This document shows, piece after piece, positions 1-8,893 of a stretch of 64,000 bases of DNA (positions are counted from its first letter, which is position 1; each line of letters opens with the position of its first letter). Position numbers and translations under genes: made by a program. This DNA comes from an uncultured Pelagibacteraceae bacterium (GTDB lineage Bacteria; Pseudomonadota; Alphaproteobacteria; Pelagibacterales; Pelagibacteraceae), in the NCBI GenBank assembly GCA_902555435.1, contig CACDRL010000007.1, positions 1 through 64,000 of the forward strand, in the 5' to 3' direction. The notes beneath the pieces are model-generated. The model made no database searches and was not told the origin of the DNA. It saw only the letters and a list, made by a program, of their open reading frames with translations.

Positions 1-993
1 AGTTTTCTTTTAAAGATAATAAATTTTCAAAATTCTTTAAAACCTGAGATAAAATTAAAAATAAATCTTAAAATAGAAAAATATATCCAAGCTTTTTTTG
101 ATAAAATTTCTGAAACAATCAGTAACTATAAGGTTCTTAAAAAAGATGAACAAAGAAGAATTAAACTCGAAAAACAGGAGCAAGAAAGACAGGAAAAGCT
201 AGCTTTACAGGAAGCAAAGCAGAAGGAGCGAGAACTAAAATTAAAACTAAATGAACAAGTATTAAAAGAAGAGATAAGATTAGAAAAACAAAGAACAAAG
301 GAAATTAAATTATTTTTAAGAAAAGAGCAGGCTTTATTAAGAATTGAACAAGCTGAAAAGCAAAAGAAATTTTTACAACAATTAAAATTAGAAAAACAGA
401 TTGAAAAATTCAGAGTAAGGGAAGTTAAAGAATTAGAAAAATTAGAAAAAATTTCATTAAAAGAAAAAAGAGAAGATTATGCAGGACTTCAACAGAGAAT
501 TGAGAAGTTAAAAGATAAATATCGAATAATAAGAGATCAAAAAATAAGAGAGAGAGTAGAGGCATTAGGAGTAAAAATTCAAGGTGATGAAGACAGGGAA
601 ACATTATTAAGGAAAGAAAAAGAATATACATTGGCAAGACAAAAAATTGAGTTTGCCCTTGAAAGTTTTTATAGAAGCGCCAGTAGTTTAGTTTTTCAGT
701 TAAATAAGAGACATATTACTAGACATATGTCTATTTTTAGATGTATCGATAGAAGATTTGAGACAGGAGAAATATTTATAAAGTGGGATGAAGCTCCTGA
801 TGAGGAATGGCTATTGTTAATTTATATTAAAAATAATTCTCCAGATGAAGGAATAGTCATTGAAGATAAAACCAATCCTGAGAAAAATATATCTCACGAA
901 TTTAAAAATAATGAAATATTCAAAGCTTCTGACACTATGGTGGATTCGTTAACCCAATTAATTGCAAAAAAAAGAGAAAAAAATAACAATTAA
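1..993 (+). CDS. Coiled-coil protein of unknown function, 5' end outside window
   Basis: The frame is open from the first base to the TAA at 991-993, giving at least 330 residues, so the gene begins before the window. Roughly residues 45-205 of the visible part are a charged, Glu/Lys/Gln-rich stretch with regular Leu/Ile spacing, typical of a long alpha-helical coiled coil. It is followed by a compact, non-repetitive C-terminal domain of about 120 residues with aromatic and acidic positions (WDEAPDEEW). A TTG at 631 could be taken for a start but is internal to the open frame. I do not recognise the family; a structural or envelope-associated role is only a guess. A small membrane protein follows 30 bp downstream on the same strand. 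Confidence 0.8.
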   Translation, partial: SFLLKIINFQNSLKPEIKLKINLKIEKYIQAFFDKISETISNYKVLKKDEQRRIKLEKQEQERQEKLALQEAKQKERELKLKLNEQVLKEEIRLEKQRTKEIKLFLRKEQALLRIEQAEKQKKFLQQLKLEKQIEKFRVREVKELEKLEKISLKEKREDYAGLQQRIEKLKDKYRIIRDQKIRERVEALGVKIQGDEDRETLLRKEKEYTLARQKIEFALESFYRSASSLVFQLNKRHITRHMSIFRCIDRRFETGEIFIKWDEAPDEEWLLLIYIKNNSPDEGIVIEDKTNPEKNISHEFKNNEIFKASDTMVDSLTQLIAKKREKNNN

Positions 994-1023
994 TTATTAG
1001 ATCTAAATTAAGTATTATTAGTT

Positions 1024-1317
1024 ATGTTTTTTGGAATAATTGGGATGTTGATTTTGTATGTGCTGTTAAAGTATATACTTGCTTGGATTAGATACTTCAA
1101 TAGTCAGGATGAAAGATTAGGACAATCAACTTGGAGATGGAGTTATGATTATGAAGTTGATGGTGAAAGAGATATATCGGATTTAGATGACAAAAATTTT
1201 GTAAGATTGAGAAGAAAAAGAAATAAAATTATTACTCTTATGTACTCTGTAGTTTTAATTATGTTTATTCTTTCAATGTCTTTATTAAGTCAGATTTTAA
1301 TATTTTTTCTAAATTAA
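1024..1317 (+). CDS. Small two-helix membrane protein, unknown function
   Basis: This 97-residue protein has a hydrophobic segment at about residues 3-20 and a second at about 72-95, joined by a polar loop with a Trp/Tyr/Asp-rich patch (STWRWSYDYEVDGE) and a basic stretch (RLRRKRNK) just before the second helix. It is predicted to sit in the inner membrane. It follows the coiled-coil gene by 30 bp and is probably co-transcribed with it. Its stop codon interlocks with that of the convergent DCC-family gene on the tetranucleotide TTAA at 1314-1317. I do not recognise the family. Confidence 0.7.
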   Translation: MFFGIIGMLILYVLLKYILAWIRYFNSQDERLGQSTWRWSYDYEVDGERDISDLDDKNFVRLRRKRNKIITLMYSVVLIMFILSMSLLSQILIFFLN

Positions 1318-1661
1318 TTTTTTAATTGTTTTTTATTTTTCAAATATAGAAAATACGCAGCTATTTCATATCCATATTTAAAAATAGTAAATATGACTGG
1401 CAATTTAAAAAAATTATATAAGAATTTATATTTTGGTATCTTCTTCCAAACATAAAGAAAAGCCTCTGCACCTTCAATCACTTGGTCGTTTTCTTTGATG
1501 TGCAATCTTCTTAAAAGCTCTTTATCATTTTTAGAAGTTTCTTTTTCTGCATCTTTGTTATCGGTAATATCTATCCAATCAATATCCTCAATATTTTCTT
1601 TTTTATACATATTGATTTCTGATCTGCAGATTTTGCATGAGTTATTAAAATAAACTTTCAT
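1314..1661 (-). CDS. DCC-family (DUF393) thiol-disulfide oxidoreductase-like protein
   Basis: The N-terminus MKVYFNNSCKICRSEI carries the beta-strand plus CxxC arrangement (Cys9, Cys12) of the DCC/YuxK family (DUF393), a small thioredoxin-like fold. The family is usually 110-140 residues and this one has 115. A downstream EGAEAF motif, where the family has a conserved G-x-x-A-F/L segment, supports the call. Substrate and redox partner are unknown in general. It is monocistronic on the minus strand, divergent from tldD, and overlaps the preceding plus-strand gene by 4 bp at its 3' end. Confidence 0.72.
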   Translation of the reverse strand: MKVYFNNSCKICRSEINMYKKENIEDIDWIDITDNKDAEKETSKNDKELLRRLHIKENDQVIEGAEAFLYVWKKIPKYKFLYNFFKLPVIFTIFKYGYEIAAYFLYLKNKKQLKN

Positions 1662-1711
1662 AAATTTATACTAACTTTAAAAATAAACATGTAAATGCGC
1701 CAAATGATTAG

Positions 1712-1739
1712 TTGAAAATTAATAATTAACTACTATTTA
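1712..1739 (+). promoter_or_regulatory. Possible tldD promoter giving a near-leaderless mRNA
   Basis: A TTGAAA at 1712-1717 and a TATTTA at 1734-1739 are separated by 16 bp. A start about 7 bp beyond the -10 would fall at the GTG start codon of tldD (1746), so the transcript would have almost no leader, and no Shine-Dalgarno sequence is visible before that GTG. In DNA this AT-rich, chance matches to promoter boxes are common, so this is a weak call. Confidence 0.3.
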
Positions 1740-1745
1740 AACCAA

Positions 1746-3158
1746 GTGAGTAATTTTTTTGATAAATCCGATCTATCCAGAAAAGATGCTGATAAAATAG
1801 TATCTGATACCTTGCAAAATTGCGATGATGGTGAACTATACTTAGAGGACACTAAATCCGAATCAATTTTATTGGATGATAATAAAATTAAAAGCTCAAG
1901 TTATAGCTCAGATTTAGGTTTTGGATTTAGAGCAATTACAGGAGAGGTAGTTGCTTATTCTCACTCTAATGAAATATCAAAAGATTCACTAAAAAAATCT
2001 TCTGAAAATTTAAAATCTACTCTGAAGTCGATGAAAGGTACGTATAATCATGATATTTCAAGATCTAATAAAAAATTTTATGAAGATATTAATCCATTAG
2101 AGCAAAAAACATTAAATTCAAAATTAGAAGTTTTAAATAAAGTAAATGAATATTTAAGAAAAAAAGATAATTCAGTAAAGCAAGTTACTACAAGTTTTGC
2201 AGGTGAACAAAAATCTATCGAGATTATCAGATCAGGTGGTGAAGTATTAACGGATGTCCGACCATTAATTAGATTTAATGTATCTGTGATGTTAGAGAAA
2301 AACGGAAGAAAAGAAACTGGCGTATATGGAATAGGTGGAAGACAATCTTATGATGAATATTTAAAAAATGATAATTGGAAAACAGTATGTGAGGAAGCCT
2401 TTAGAATTGCGTCAGTCAATTTAGAAAGTAAACCTGCACCAGCAGGAGAAATGAAGGTGGTTCTAGGTCCTGGATGGCCAGCTATTTTAATTCATGAAGC
2501 AATTGGACATGGTTTAGAAGGAGATTTTAACAGAAAAAAAACATCCGCTTTTCATGATCTTATGGGCCAAAAAGTTGCTAGTGAAGGAGTAACGATTGTT
2601 GACGACGGAACAATTGATAATAGAAGAGGTAGTTTAACTATTGATGATGAAGGTACACCAACAGAAAAAACAGTATTAATTGAAAATGGGATATTAAAGA
2701 ATTTTATGCAAGATAGATTAAATGCAAGATTGATGAATACAAAATCCACTGGTTCAGGGAGAAGAGAAAATTATAGACACGTTGTTTTGCCAAGAATGAG
2801 AAACACTATGATGTTGAGTGGAAATCAAACCCAAGAAGAAATGATTAAATCAGTAGATAAAGGAATTTTTGCAGTAAGTTTTGGAGGAGGACAAGTTGAT
2901 ATTACATCTGGAAAATTTGTTTTTAATTGTACTGAGGCATACGAAATCAATAATGGAAAAATTGGTTCACCAATAAAGGGAGCTACATTAATCGGAGATG
3001 GTCCATCAATTCTAAAAGAAGTTTCAATGGTTGGAAATGATATGATGTTAGATCCTGGTATTGGAACTTGTGGTAAAGCTGGACAAGGTGTACCCGTTGG
3101 AGTTGCTCAGCCCTCAATCTTAATCGATAAAATGACTGTTGGTGGAACTAAACTTTAA
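1746..3158 (+). CDS. tldD: Metalloprotease TldD
   Basis: TldD is the catalytic subunit of the TldD/TldE (PmbA) heterodimer, a zinc protease that digests unfolded peptides and matures certain ribosomally made peptides. The HExxxH zinc motif is present as HEAIGH at about residues 250-255, followed by GLEGDFNRKKTSAF as in the family. The N-terminus (DDGELYLE, GFGFRAITGE) and the C-terminus (CGKAGQGVPVG) also match, and the 470-residue length is normal. The GTG at 1746 is chosen because it gives the family's usual N-terminus. pmbA follows after 3 bp, so both subunits are expressed together. Confidence 0.95.
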   Translation: MSNFFDKSDLSRKDADKIVSDTLQNCDDGELYLEDTKSESILLDDNKIKSSSYSSDLGFGFRAITGEVVAYSHSNEISKDSLKKSSENLKSTLKSMKGTYNHDISRSNKKFYEDINPLEQKTLNSKLEVLNKVNEYLRKKDNSVKQVTTSFAGEQKSIEIIRSGGEVLTDVRPLIRFNVSVMLEKNGRKETGVYGIGGRQSYDEYLKNDNWKTVCEEAFRIASVNLESKPAPAGEMKVVLGPGWPAILIHEAIGHGLEGDFNRKKTSAFHDLMGQKVASEGVTIVDDGTIDNRRGSLTIDDEGTPTEKTVLIENGILKNFMQDRLNARLMNTKSTGSGRRENYRHVVLPRMRNTMMLSGNQTQEEMIKSVDKGIFAVSFGGGQVDITSGKFVFNCTEAYEINNGKIGSPIKGATLIGDGPSILKEVSMVGNDMMLDPGIGTCGKAGQGVPVGVAQPSILIDKMTVGGTKL

Positions 3159-3161
3159 ATT

Positions 3162-4478
3162 ATGGTTAAGGATCAAGAATATTTAAGATCAAAAGCTTCA
3201 TATTGTTTAGATTTAGCTAAAAAATTGGGTGCAACTGGATCAAGCGTGACAGTTGGTCATTCAATTTCAGAAACAGTCAATTTTAGAAATAATACTTTAG
3301 ACGAGTCAAATAGATCTGATGGATTAGCAATAAGCATTGAAACTTATTTAGGAAAAAAAAGATCATCAATTTCTTCGTCAAACTTGTTAGATGATAACAT
3401 TAAAACCTTAATAGAAAAATGTTTTGAAACAACCAAAAATACCCCTGAGGATGAATTTAATTCTTTACCAGATAAAGAACTTTTAGCTAAAGAAATTAAA
3501 AATTTAAATTTATATGACGAAACACACTTTGATAATGAAAAAAAAATTGAGTATTTAAAAGAGCTTGAGAGTGTTGCATCTTCAGAAGAAAAAATTGTAA
3601 ATACAGAATCTAGTTTTACTGAAAATAAATCTAATTTTATTTTAGCTAATAGTGATGGATTTTGTAATGGATATAAATCATCTTCATTTAGCGCTTCTTG
3701 CGTTACGGTTGCTAAAGATGAAAATAGTATGGAGAGAGATTATGAATTTACAAGCAAACGTCATTTATCAGACATTAAAAGTGCAAAAGAACTTGGTGAA
3801 AAAGCTTCTGAGCAAACTATAAGAAAATTAAGCCCGAACAAAATTGGCAGTGAAAAAATAAGCATTATATTTGACAAAAGGATAGCAAAAGGAATGCTAG
3901 GTGCATTTGCAGGCGCGATATCTTCAAATGCCATTGCAAGAGGAACTTCTTTTCTTAAGGATAAAATAAATGAACAAATATTTTCAGAAACAATAAATGT
4001 AATTGATAAACCAGACATGAACAAAGGAGTTGGATCTCAAATTTTTGATTCTGAAGGAGTAAAATCAGATACTTTAAATCTTATACAAAATGGTATTTTA
4101 AAAAATTATTTAGTCGATACTTACAATGGAAAGAAACTTAATTTAAAATCAAATGGAAGATGTGGCGGTACAACTAATTTATATTTTGATAATGGAAAAA
4201 TTAGTTTCGAAGATTTACTAAACACTAACTCAAAACATATTTATGTAACTGAAACAATAGGCCATGGAAGTAATTTGGTTACTGGAGACTATTCAGTCGG
4301 TGCAACAGGATTCTTAATTGAAAATGGCGAATTTAAATTTCCCGTAAATGAAATAACAATTGCTGGAAATTTTAAAGATATGTTCAAAAATATAACTTTA
4401 GCTAGTGATTTAGATTTTGAATATTCTGTCAACTCACCGACTATGATGATAGAGGGAATGACAGTTGCAGGTAAATGA
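3162..4478 (+). CDS. pmbA: TldE/PmbA protease subunit
   Basis: This 438-residue protein is the non-catalytic-looking partner of TldD. It shares the overall fold but has no HExxxH motif, as expected for TldE. Family signatures include the N-terminal GATGSSVTVG region, GRGTSFLKDKI-like central residues, and the C-terminal VTGDYSVGATGFLIENGE and MMIEGMTVAG stretches. It starts 3 bp after tldD and its own stop overlaps the next start by 4 bp (ATGA), forming a three-gene operon. No peptide precursor gene that would be an obvious maturation substrate is visible nearby. Confidence 0.93.
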   Translation: MVKDQEYLRSKASYCLDLAKKLGATGSSVTVGHSISETVNFRNNTLDESNRSDGLAISIETYLGKKRSSISSSNLLDDNIKTLIEKCFETTKNTPEDEFNSLPDKELLAKEIKNLNLYDETHFDNEKKIEYLKELESVASSEEKIVNTESSFTENKSNFILANSDGFCNGYKSSSFSASCVTVAKDENSMERDYEFTSKRHLSDIKSAKELGEKASEQTIRKLSPNKIGSEKISIIFDKRIAKGMLGAFAGAISSNAIARGTSFLKDKINEQIFSETINVIDKPDMNKGVGSQIFDSEGVKSDTLNLIQNGILKNYLVDTYNGKKLNLKSNGRCGGTTNLYFDNGKISFEDLLNTNSKHIYVTETIGHGSNLVTGDYSVGATGFLIENGEFKFPVNEITIAGNFKDMFKNITLASDLDFEYSVNSPTMMIEGMTVAGK

Positions 4479-5446
4479 GCACTTACTGTGTCATTGGATC
4501 GGGAATATCTGGAGCTACAATTGCAAACCTATTAAATAAGAAACATTCTGTAGATCTCTATGATAAAGCAAGAGGTCCTGGTGGCAGATCATCATTTAAA
4601 AGGTTAGATCAAAAAATTGGGTTTGATCATGGTGTTCAATATATATCCCCTAAGAGTGATGAATTTAAAAAATTTACAACAAAACTTTTAGCAAAAAAAA
4701 TATTAAAAAGTTGGAAAGGCCGACATATTTTTAAAAATAAAAAAATAAAAGAAAACAAAAACCATCAAAAAATTATTGGTAGACTAGGTAATAATGATAT
4801 TAGCAAGTTTTTATTAAAAAAAATTAATTGTAATTTTCAAAAAGAATTAAAAAAAATTGTTTACAATAAAAACAAATGGAAACTTACCTTTTCTGATGGT
4901 GACAATAAATCTTATGATAATCTTATTTTAACATGTCCGTATCCTCAATTAGTTAAATTAGCAAAAAAATTTATTAATCATTCATTTATCAAAAAAAAAA
5001 TTAAAATGGATGCAAATATTACAGTCATGATAAAAATAAAAAAAACTGGAAAAAACATAAGTAGTTTTTTATTTGATGATGAAATTTTGGGTTGGGCTGC
5101 TAAAGAAAATAGTAAGTTAAGATTTAAAAGTATTTATGATCTATGGACACTTCAAAGTACATCAAAGTGGGCAAATAAAAAAATAATGAAAAACAAAGAA
5201 AATAAAGATTTGAATTCAAAAATTTTAATTAATAGATTTTTTGATCTTACTGGTATTAAAAAAACTAATATTCTATTTTCTTTAAATCATGGATGGATGT
5301 ATTCATCAAATTCAAAATCTTTAAAAATTAAAAGTTATTGGAACAAAAAAATTAATTTAGGAGTATGTGCTGATTGGTTTGTGGGACCTAGGTTGGAGGC
5401 AGGATGGATAAGTGCAAACGATCTTTTTAACAAAATTAGTAAATAA
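4475..5446 (+). CDS. FAD-dependent amine oxidase/renalase-like oxidoreductase
   Basis: The N-terminus CVIGSGISGATIANLL is a classic Rossmann dinucleotide-binding GxGxxG motif at residues 7-12, ending in an acidic residue at the end of beta-2 (DLYDKARGPGGR). The GPGGRS stretch is typical of renalase-like and amine-oxidase-type NAD(P)/FAD proteins. The C-terminus has an FAD-contacting region (GVCADWFVGPRLEAGWISANDL). At 323 residues it is close to that family's length. The substrate is unknown. It overlaps pmbA by 4 bp, so it is translationally coupled to the TldD/TldE protease genes, which is suggestive but not proof of a shared role. Confidence 0.75.
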   Translation: MSTYCVIGSGISGATIANLLNKKHSVDLYDKARGPGGRSSFKRLDQKIGFDHGVQYISPKSDEFKKFTTKLLAKKILKSWKGRHIFKNKKIKENKNHQKIIGRLGNNDISKFLLKKINCNFQKELKKIVYNKNKWKLTFSDGDNKSYDNLILTCPYPQLVKLAKKFINHSFIKKKIKMDANITVMIKIKKTGKNISSFLFDDEILGWAAKENSKLRFKSIYDLWTLQSTSKWANKKIMKNKENKDLNSKILINRFFDLTGIKKTNILFSLNHGWMYSSNSKSLKIKSYWNKKINLGVCADWFVGPRLEAGWISANDLFNKISK

Positions 5447-5448
5447 AA

Positions 5449-6129
5449 TTATTCAATATTTTTAAGCCTATACTCCCAATTTCCCATTCTTTGATAAGTA
5501 ACTTTAACTATTACCGAAGTTTTCTTATCAAGCCATATATCAAAATTAAGTCTTTTGTCTTCTGGAAGTGACATATCTTTAGAAGTAAGTTTAAAATGAT
5601 CAGTTTCAAATTCTTTTCCATTGATAGCGACGTTTTCCTTACCAATAAATGTAACTAATTGTTCTTTTATGCTTCCAGAAATAGGACTTATTTGACTTTC
5701 TGCTTGTAAAATTTTGTGACTCCACCAATTTCCAATAATACTTTTTAGAGAAGCTTCACCCGAATATGAAGATCCTTTAATATTAAATTTTTTATTACTA
5801 TTATCTAATTTTAAGCTTACAAATTTTTCTTTTTTATTTTGAAGTGTTTTTGATTGAAATGAAATTAAACGATCATTTAAATATATTTCTTCTCCATATC
5901 CCTCCACTTTAAAAATTGTTGCAGATAGTAATTTTACTTCAAATTTATATTGATTTTTAACTGTTGTTGTTTCACCGTCTCTCTCAAAAAAATAATTATT
6001 ATATCCAATTACTTCATTATTTCTCAAGATCTCCATTTCTATTTTATCAAATTTGTTATAATGACCTATATGAGCAAAAGAAATTGATGAGAAAAATATA
6101 GCAAGTAAAACAACTAAAAACTTTTTCAT
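5449..6129 (-). CDS. Exported protein, DUF6134-like
   Basis: Residues 1-19 form a signal peptide with cleavage expected after SISFA, so the 226-residue product is periplasmic. The mature part is beta-rich and reads like the DUF6134 family: an N-terminal strand with I/L-R-N-N-E-V-I-G-Y, then V-K-L-L-S-A-T-I-F and a late WLDKK segment with paired strands. No catalytic residues can be assigned. It is transcribed alone, with 24 bp separating its start from the divergent YczE-type gene. Family assignment is from pattern recognition only. Confidence 0.55.
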   Translation of the reverse strand: MKKFLVVLLAIFFSSISFAHIGHYNKFDKIEMEILRNNEVIGYNNYFFERDGETTTVKNQYKFEVKLLSATIFKVEGYGEEIYLNDRLISFQSKTLQNKKEKFVSLKLDNSNKKFNIKGSSYSGEASLKSIIGNWWSHKILQAESQISPISGSIKEQLVTFIGKENVAINGKEFETDHFKLTSKDMSLPEDKRLNFDIWLDKKTSVIVKVTYQRMGNWEYRLKNIE

Positions 6130-6153
6130 TAATAGATATAGTTTATCATATTT

Positions 6154-6801
6154 ATGTTTTTAAAAATAAAAAAAATTCCAAAAGTTAACTGGAGCTCAGA
6201 AAAACCATTAAATTTTAAACCAAAATTTTCTACATTTTTTTTCTTATGTTTTGGTTTATCTTTGTTTGGATTAGGTGAAGGTTTGTTAATTGTTTCTTTC
6301 ACAGGAGCTTCTCCCTGGAGTGTTTTAGCTCAAGGTATTTCCTTAAATGTTAATTTAAGTATTGGAACTATCACGTTATTAATAAGTATTGTTGTTTTAC
6401 TTTTATGGATACCACTTAGACAAAAACCAGGAATGGGAACAATTCTTAATGCTTTGATAATTGCAATTATGATTGATCTTTGTATTAAGTATGTTCCAAC
6501 ACCTTCAAATTATATATATCAATTAATTTTAGCTGTAATCTCTGTCATTATGGTTGGAATAGGTGGGGGTATATATTTAGTTTCAAATTTAGGAGCTGGT
6601 CCTAGAGATGGGCTTATGATAGGATTACAAAAAATAACAAATTTTCCTATAGCTGTTGTGAGAGCAACATTAGAAATTTCTGTAGTTAGTATTGGATGGT
6701 ATTTAGGAGGAACAGTAGGTGTTGGAACTTTATTATTCGCATTCGGAATAGGTCCTTGCGTTGCTTTAGGTTTATTTTTAGTTGATAAAATTTTTAACTA
6801 G
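6154..6801 (+). CDS. YczE/YitT-family inner-membrane protein
   Basis: The 215-residue protein has about five or six hydrophobic segments from residue 25 onward. Two internal repeats contain the family-like glycine-rich pattern: GASPWSVLAQGI near residue 50 and GAGPRDGLMIGLQK near residue 150. This G-x-x-P-x-D/S-V/G-L signature is typical of the YczE/YyaS membrane family, whose transport substrate is unknown. The gene ends in a TAG that interlocks with the typA stop on CTAG (6798-6801). Confidence 0.72.
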   Translation: MFLKIKKIPKVNWSSEKPLNFKPKFSTFFFLCFGLSLFGLGEGLLIVSFTGASPWSVLAQGISLNVNLSIGTITLLISIVVLLLWIPLRQKPGMGTILNALIIAIMIDLCIKYVPTPSNYIYQLILAVISVIMVGIGGGIYLVSNLGAGPRDGLMIGLQKITNFPIAVVRATLEISVVSIGWYLGGTVGVGTLLFAFGIGPCVALGLFLVDKIFN

Positions 6802-8624
6802 GCAGCCGCACTATTTTTTTCGTTTCTTTTTCTTTCGTGGGGGTCAAGAATTCCTTTTCTCAATCTACAAGAATCAGGTGTAATTTCTAACGCCTCATCA
6901 GTATTAAGCATACTTAGTTGTTCAGCTATTGACATTTTCCTTACAGGAGTAAGAACTACATTTTCATCTGTTCCTTGCGTTCTCATATTTGTTAATTTTT
7001 TTCCTTTCATGACATTAATTATCATATCCCCTGGTTTTGGTGATAATCCAACAATCATACCTGGATAAACTGGATCATTATGTTTAACGAACATTTCTCC
7101 TCTTGCCTGAAGGTTGAAAATTGCAAAAGCTACCGCTTTTCCTTGTTCCATTGCAATTAACGCACCATTTCTTCTACCTTCCATTTCTCCTTCAAAAGGA
7201 CCGTAGTCGTGAAAAATTCTATTTATTACACCTTCACCTTTAGTAAGAGTTAGAAATCTACTTGTGTATCCCATTAAACCTCTCGTAGGTGCATGAAATA
7301 TTAATCTTTTCTTATTGGTTCCTGTATCTTTTAACTCAATTAATTTACCTTTTCTTCTATTCATGGAGTCAATTACTTTTGAAGAGTGCTCCTCATCTAA
7401 ATCCATCGTAATTTCTTCAATTGGTTCAAGTTTGTTTCCTTGATTATCTGTTTTATATAAAACTTTTGGAGGACTCACTGTCATTTCAAAACCTTCTCTT
7501 CTCATTTGCGTAAGAAGTATTTCCAACATTAATTCACCTCTTCCACTTACAACGAATGAATCTTTACCCTCATTTTCTGAGAAAGTTATCCCAACATTGT
7601 TTTGTGCCTCTTGAACTAATCGTTCTCTTATTTGTGTACTAGTAAGTTTTTTACCTTCGGTACCTGCTAACGGAGAAGTATTAACAGTTATAGTAATCGA
7701 CATCGTCGGAGGATCTATAGGAGTTGCTGGTATAGGGTCATTTACTTCCATATTACAAATTGTATCTGCAACATTTGCTTTTTCTAATCCTGCCACAACA
7801 ACAATATCTCCTGCTTCTCCAATTTCAATTGGGACTTTTTTAGTTCCTTCATATCTAAAAATTTTTGTTAATTTTCCTTCATCAACTTTTTCGCCATTTA
7901 AATTAATAGCTTTGATTGGTTGATTTGCTTTTGCTGTACCTTGTGCAATTCTACCTACTAAGCTTCTTCCTAAAAAACTGTCTGAATAAAGTAATGTTGA
8001 TAACATTGCAAAAGGTTTAGTCTTATCTAAATCTGCTGGTTTAACGTGTTCCACTATTAAGTCTAATAAAGGATTTAAATTTTCTCTTGGTCCATCAACT
8101 TCATGATCTGCCCAACCAGATCTTCCACTTGCATACAAAACAGGAAAATCTAATTGTTCTTCGTTAGCATCTAAACTTACAAACAGATCAAAAGTTTCAT
8201 CCAAGACTTCATTGGCTCTTTGATCTGCTTTGTCTAATTTATTAATAACTACGATTGGCTTTAAACCTTGTTTTAATGCTTTCGATAAAACAAATTTTGT
8301 TTGAGGCATTACTCCTTCTGCTGAGTCGATTAATAAAAGAGCTCCATCAGCCATACTCAAAACTCTTTCAACTTCTGCTGCAAAATCTCTGTGGCCAGGT
8401 GTATCAATTATATTTATTCTTGAATTATTCCAGTTTATAGATGCAGGTTTTGCAAGAATTGTAATTCCTCTTTCTTTTTCAAGTTCTCCAGAATCCATTA
8501 ACCTTTCATCGACAACTTCATTTTCTCTAAATGATCCACTTTGTTTCATTAAATTATCAATTAAAGTAGTTTTACCATGGTCAACATGGGCTATGATTGT
8601 GATGTTTCTTATATTGTTGCTCAT
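6798..8624 (-). CDS. typA: Ribosome-associated translational GTPase TypA/BipA
   Basis: TypA is an EF-G-like GTPase that binds ribosomes under stress or cold. All G motifs are visible: AHVDHGKT (residues 12-19), the RGITI switch, DTPGH, and NKLD. The C-terminal part has the TypA-specific region with GRGELMLEIL, TRGLMGYTSRF and the closing KMSIAEQLSMLNTDEALEI-like segment. The length (608) is normal for TypA. It is transcribed alone or together with a small basic ORF just upstream. No Shine-Dalgarno sequence is obvious before the ATG. Confidence 0.96.
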   Translation of the reverse strand: MSNNIRNITIIAHVDHGKTTLIDNLMKQSGSFRENEVVDERLMDSGELEKERGITILAKPASINWNNSRINIIDTPGHRDFAAEVERVLSMADGALLLIDSAEGVMPQTKFVLSKALKQGLKPIVVINKLDKADQRANEVLDETFDLFVSLDANEEQLDFPVLYASGRSGWADHEVDGPRENLNPLLDLIVEHVKPADLDKTKPFAMLSTLLYSDSFLGRSLVGRIAQGTAKANQPIKAINLNGEKVDEGKLTKIFRYEGTKKVPIEIGEAGDIVVVAGLEKANVADTICNMEVNDPIPATPIDPPTMSITITVNTSPLAGTEGKKLTSTQIRERLVQEAQNNVGITFSENEGKDSFVVSGRGELMLEILLTQMRREGFEMTVSPPKVLYKTDNQGNKLEPIEEITMDLDEEHSSKVIDSMNRRKGKLIELKDTGTNKKRLIFHAPTRGLMGYTSRFLTLTKGEGVINRIFHDYGPFEGEMEGRRNGALIAMEQGKAVAFAIFNLQARGEMFVKHNDPVYPGMIVGLSPKPGDMIINVMKGKKLTNMRTQGTDENVVLTPVRKMSIAEQLSMLNTDEALEITPDSCRLRKGILDPHERKRNEKNSAAA

Positions 8625-8709
8625 AAATTGTGGCTCTTATACATATTTAATTTGATATTAAAACTTAAAAAAACTCATGACTGGCTTGATTAATTTAAAT
8701 AACTTGTGA

Positions 8710-8826
8710 TTAATTAGACTTTTTTTGTTTATATTTTTTAATTTTTCTTTTTTCTTTCAAACTTAATTTAGGTTTCTTTTTTACACTCGAATCTTTAAAT
8801 GATTTTCCACTATATCTTTTTGACAT
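8710..8826 (-). CDS. Small Lys-rich basic protein (38 aa), hypothetical
   Basis: On the minus strand an ATG at 8826 opens a 38-codon frame ending in TAA at 8710. The product begins MSKRYSGKSFKDSS and continues with a highly basic, Lys-rich tail (KEKRKIKKYKQKK). It lies 85 bp upstream of typA on the same strand. A nucleic-acid- or ribosome-binding role is conceivable from the charge but unproven. In AT-rich DNA a Lys-rich frame can arise by chance from T-tracts, so this call is tentative. Confidence 0.45.
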   Translation of the reverse strand: MSKRYSGKSFKDSSVKKKPKLSLKEKRKIKKYKQKKSN

Positions 8827-8841
8827 AATTAATTTTCACAT

Positions 8842-8875
8842 AAAAAAAAGGCCATCTTGAGATGGCTTTTTAATT
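8842..8875. terminator. Bidirectional-looking hairpin terminator between divergent genes
   Basis: The inverted repeat GCCATC (8851-8856), loop TTGA and GATGGC (8861-8866) is flanked by A8 on the left and T5 on the right, so it looks like an intrinsic terminator on both strands. It lies between two divergently transcribed genes (the small minus-strand ORF and the plus-strand acyltransferase). It therefore cannot end either of them, and would instead stop antisense read-through or act as a 5' leader attenuator. Confidence 0.7.
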
Positions 8876-8893
8876 GTTTTTTTGTTTATTTTT

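Noticed and set aside
425-637. Hydrophobic Leu/Phe-rich ORF on the minus strand opposite the coiled-coil gene
   Set aside because: Its composition is the mirror of Lys/Glu-rich codons; the plus-strand frame is open across the whole region.
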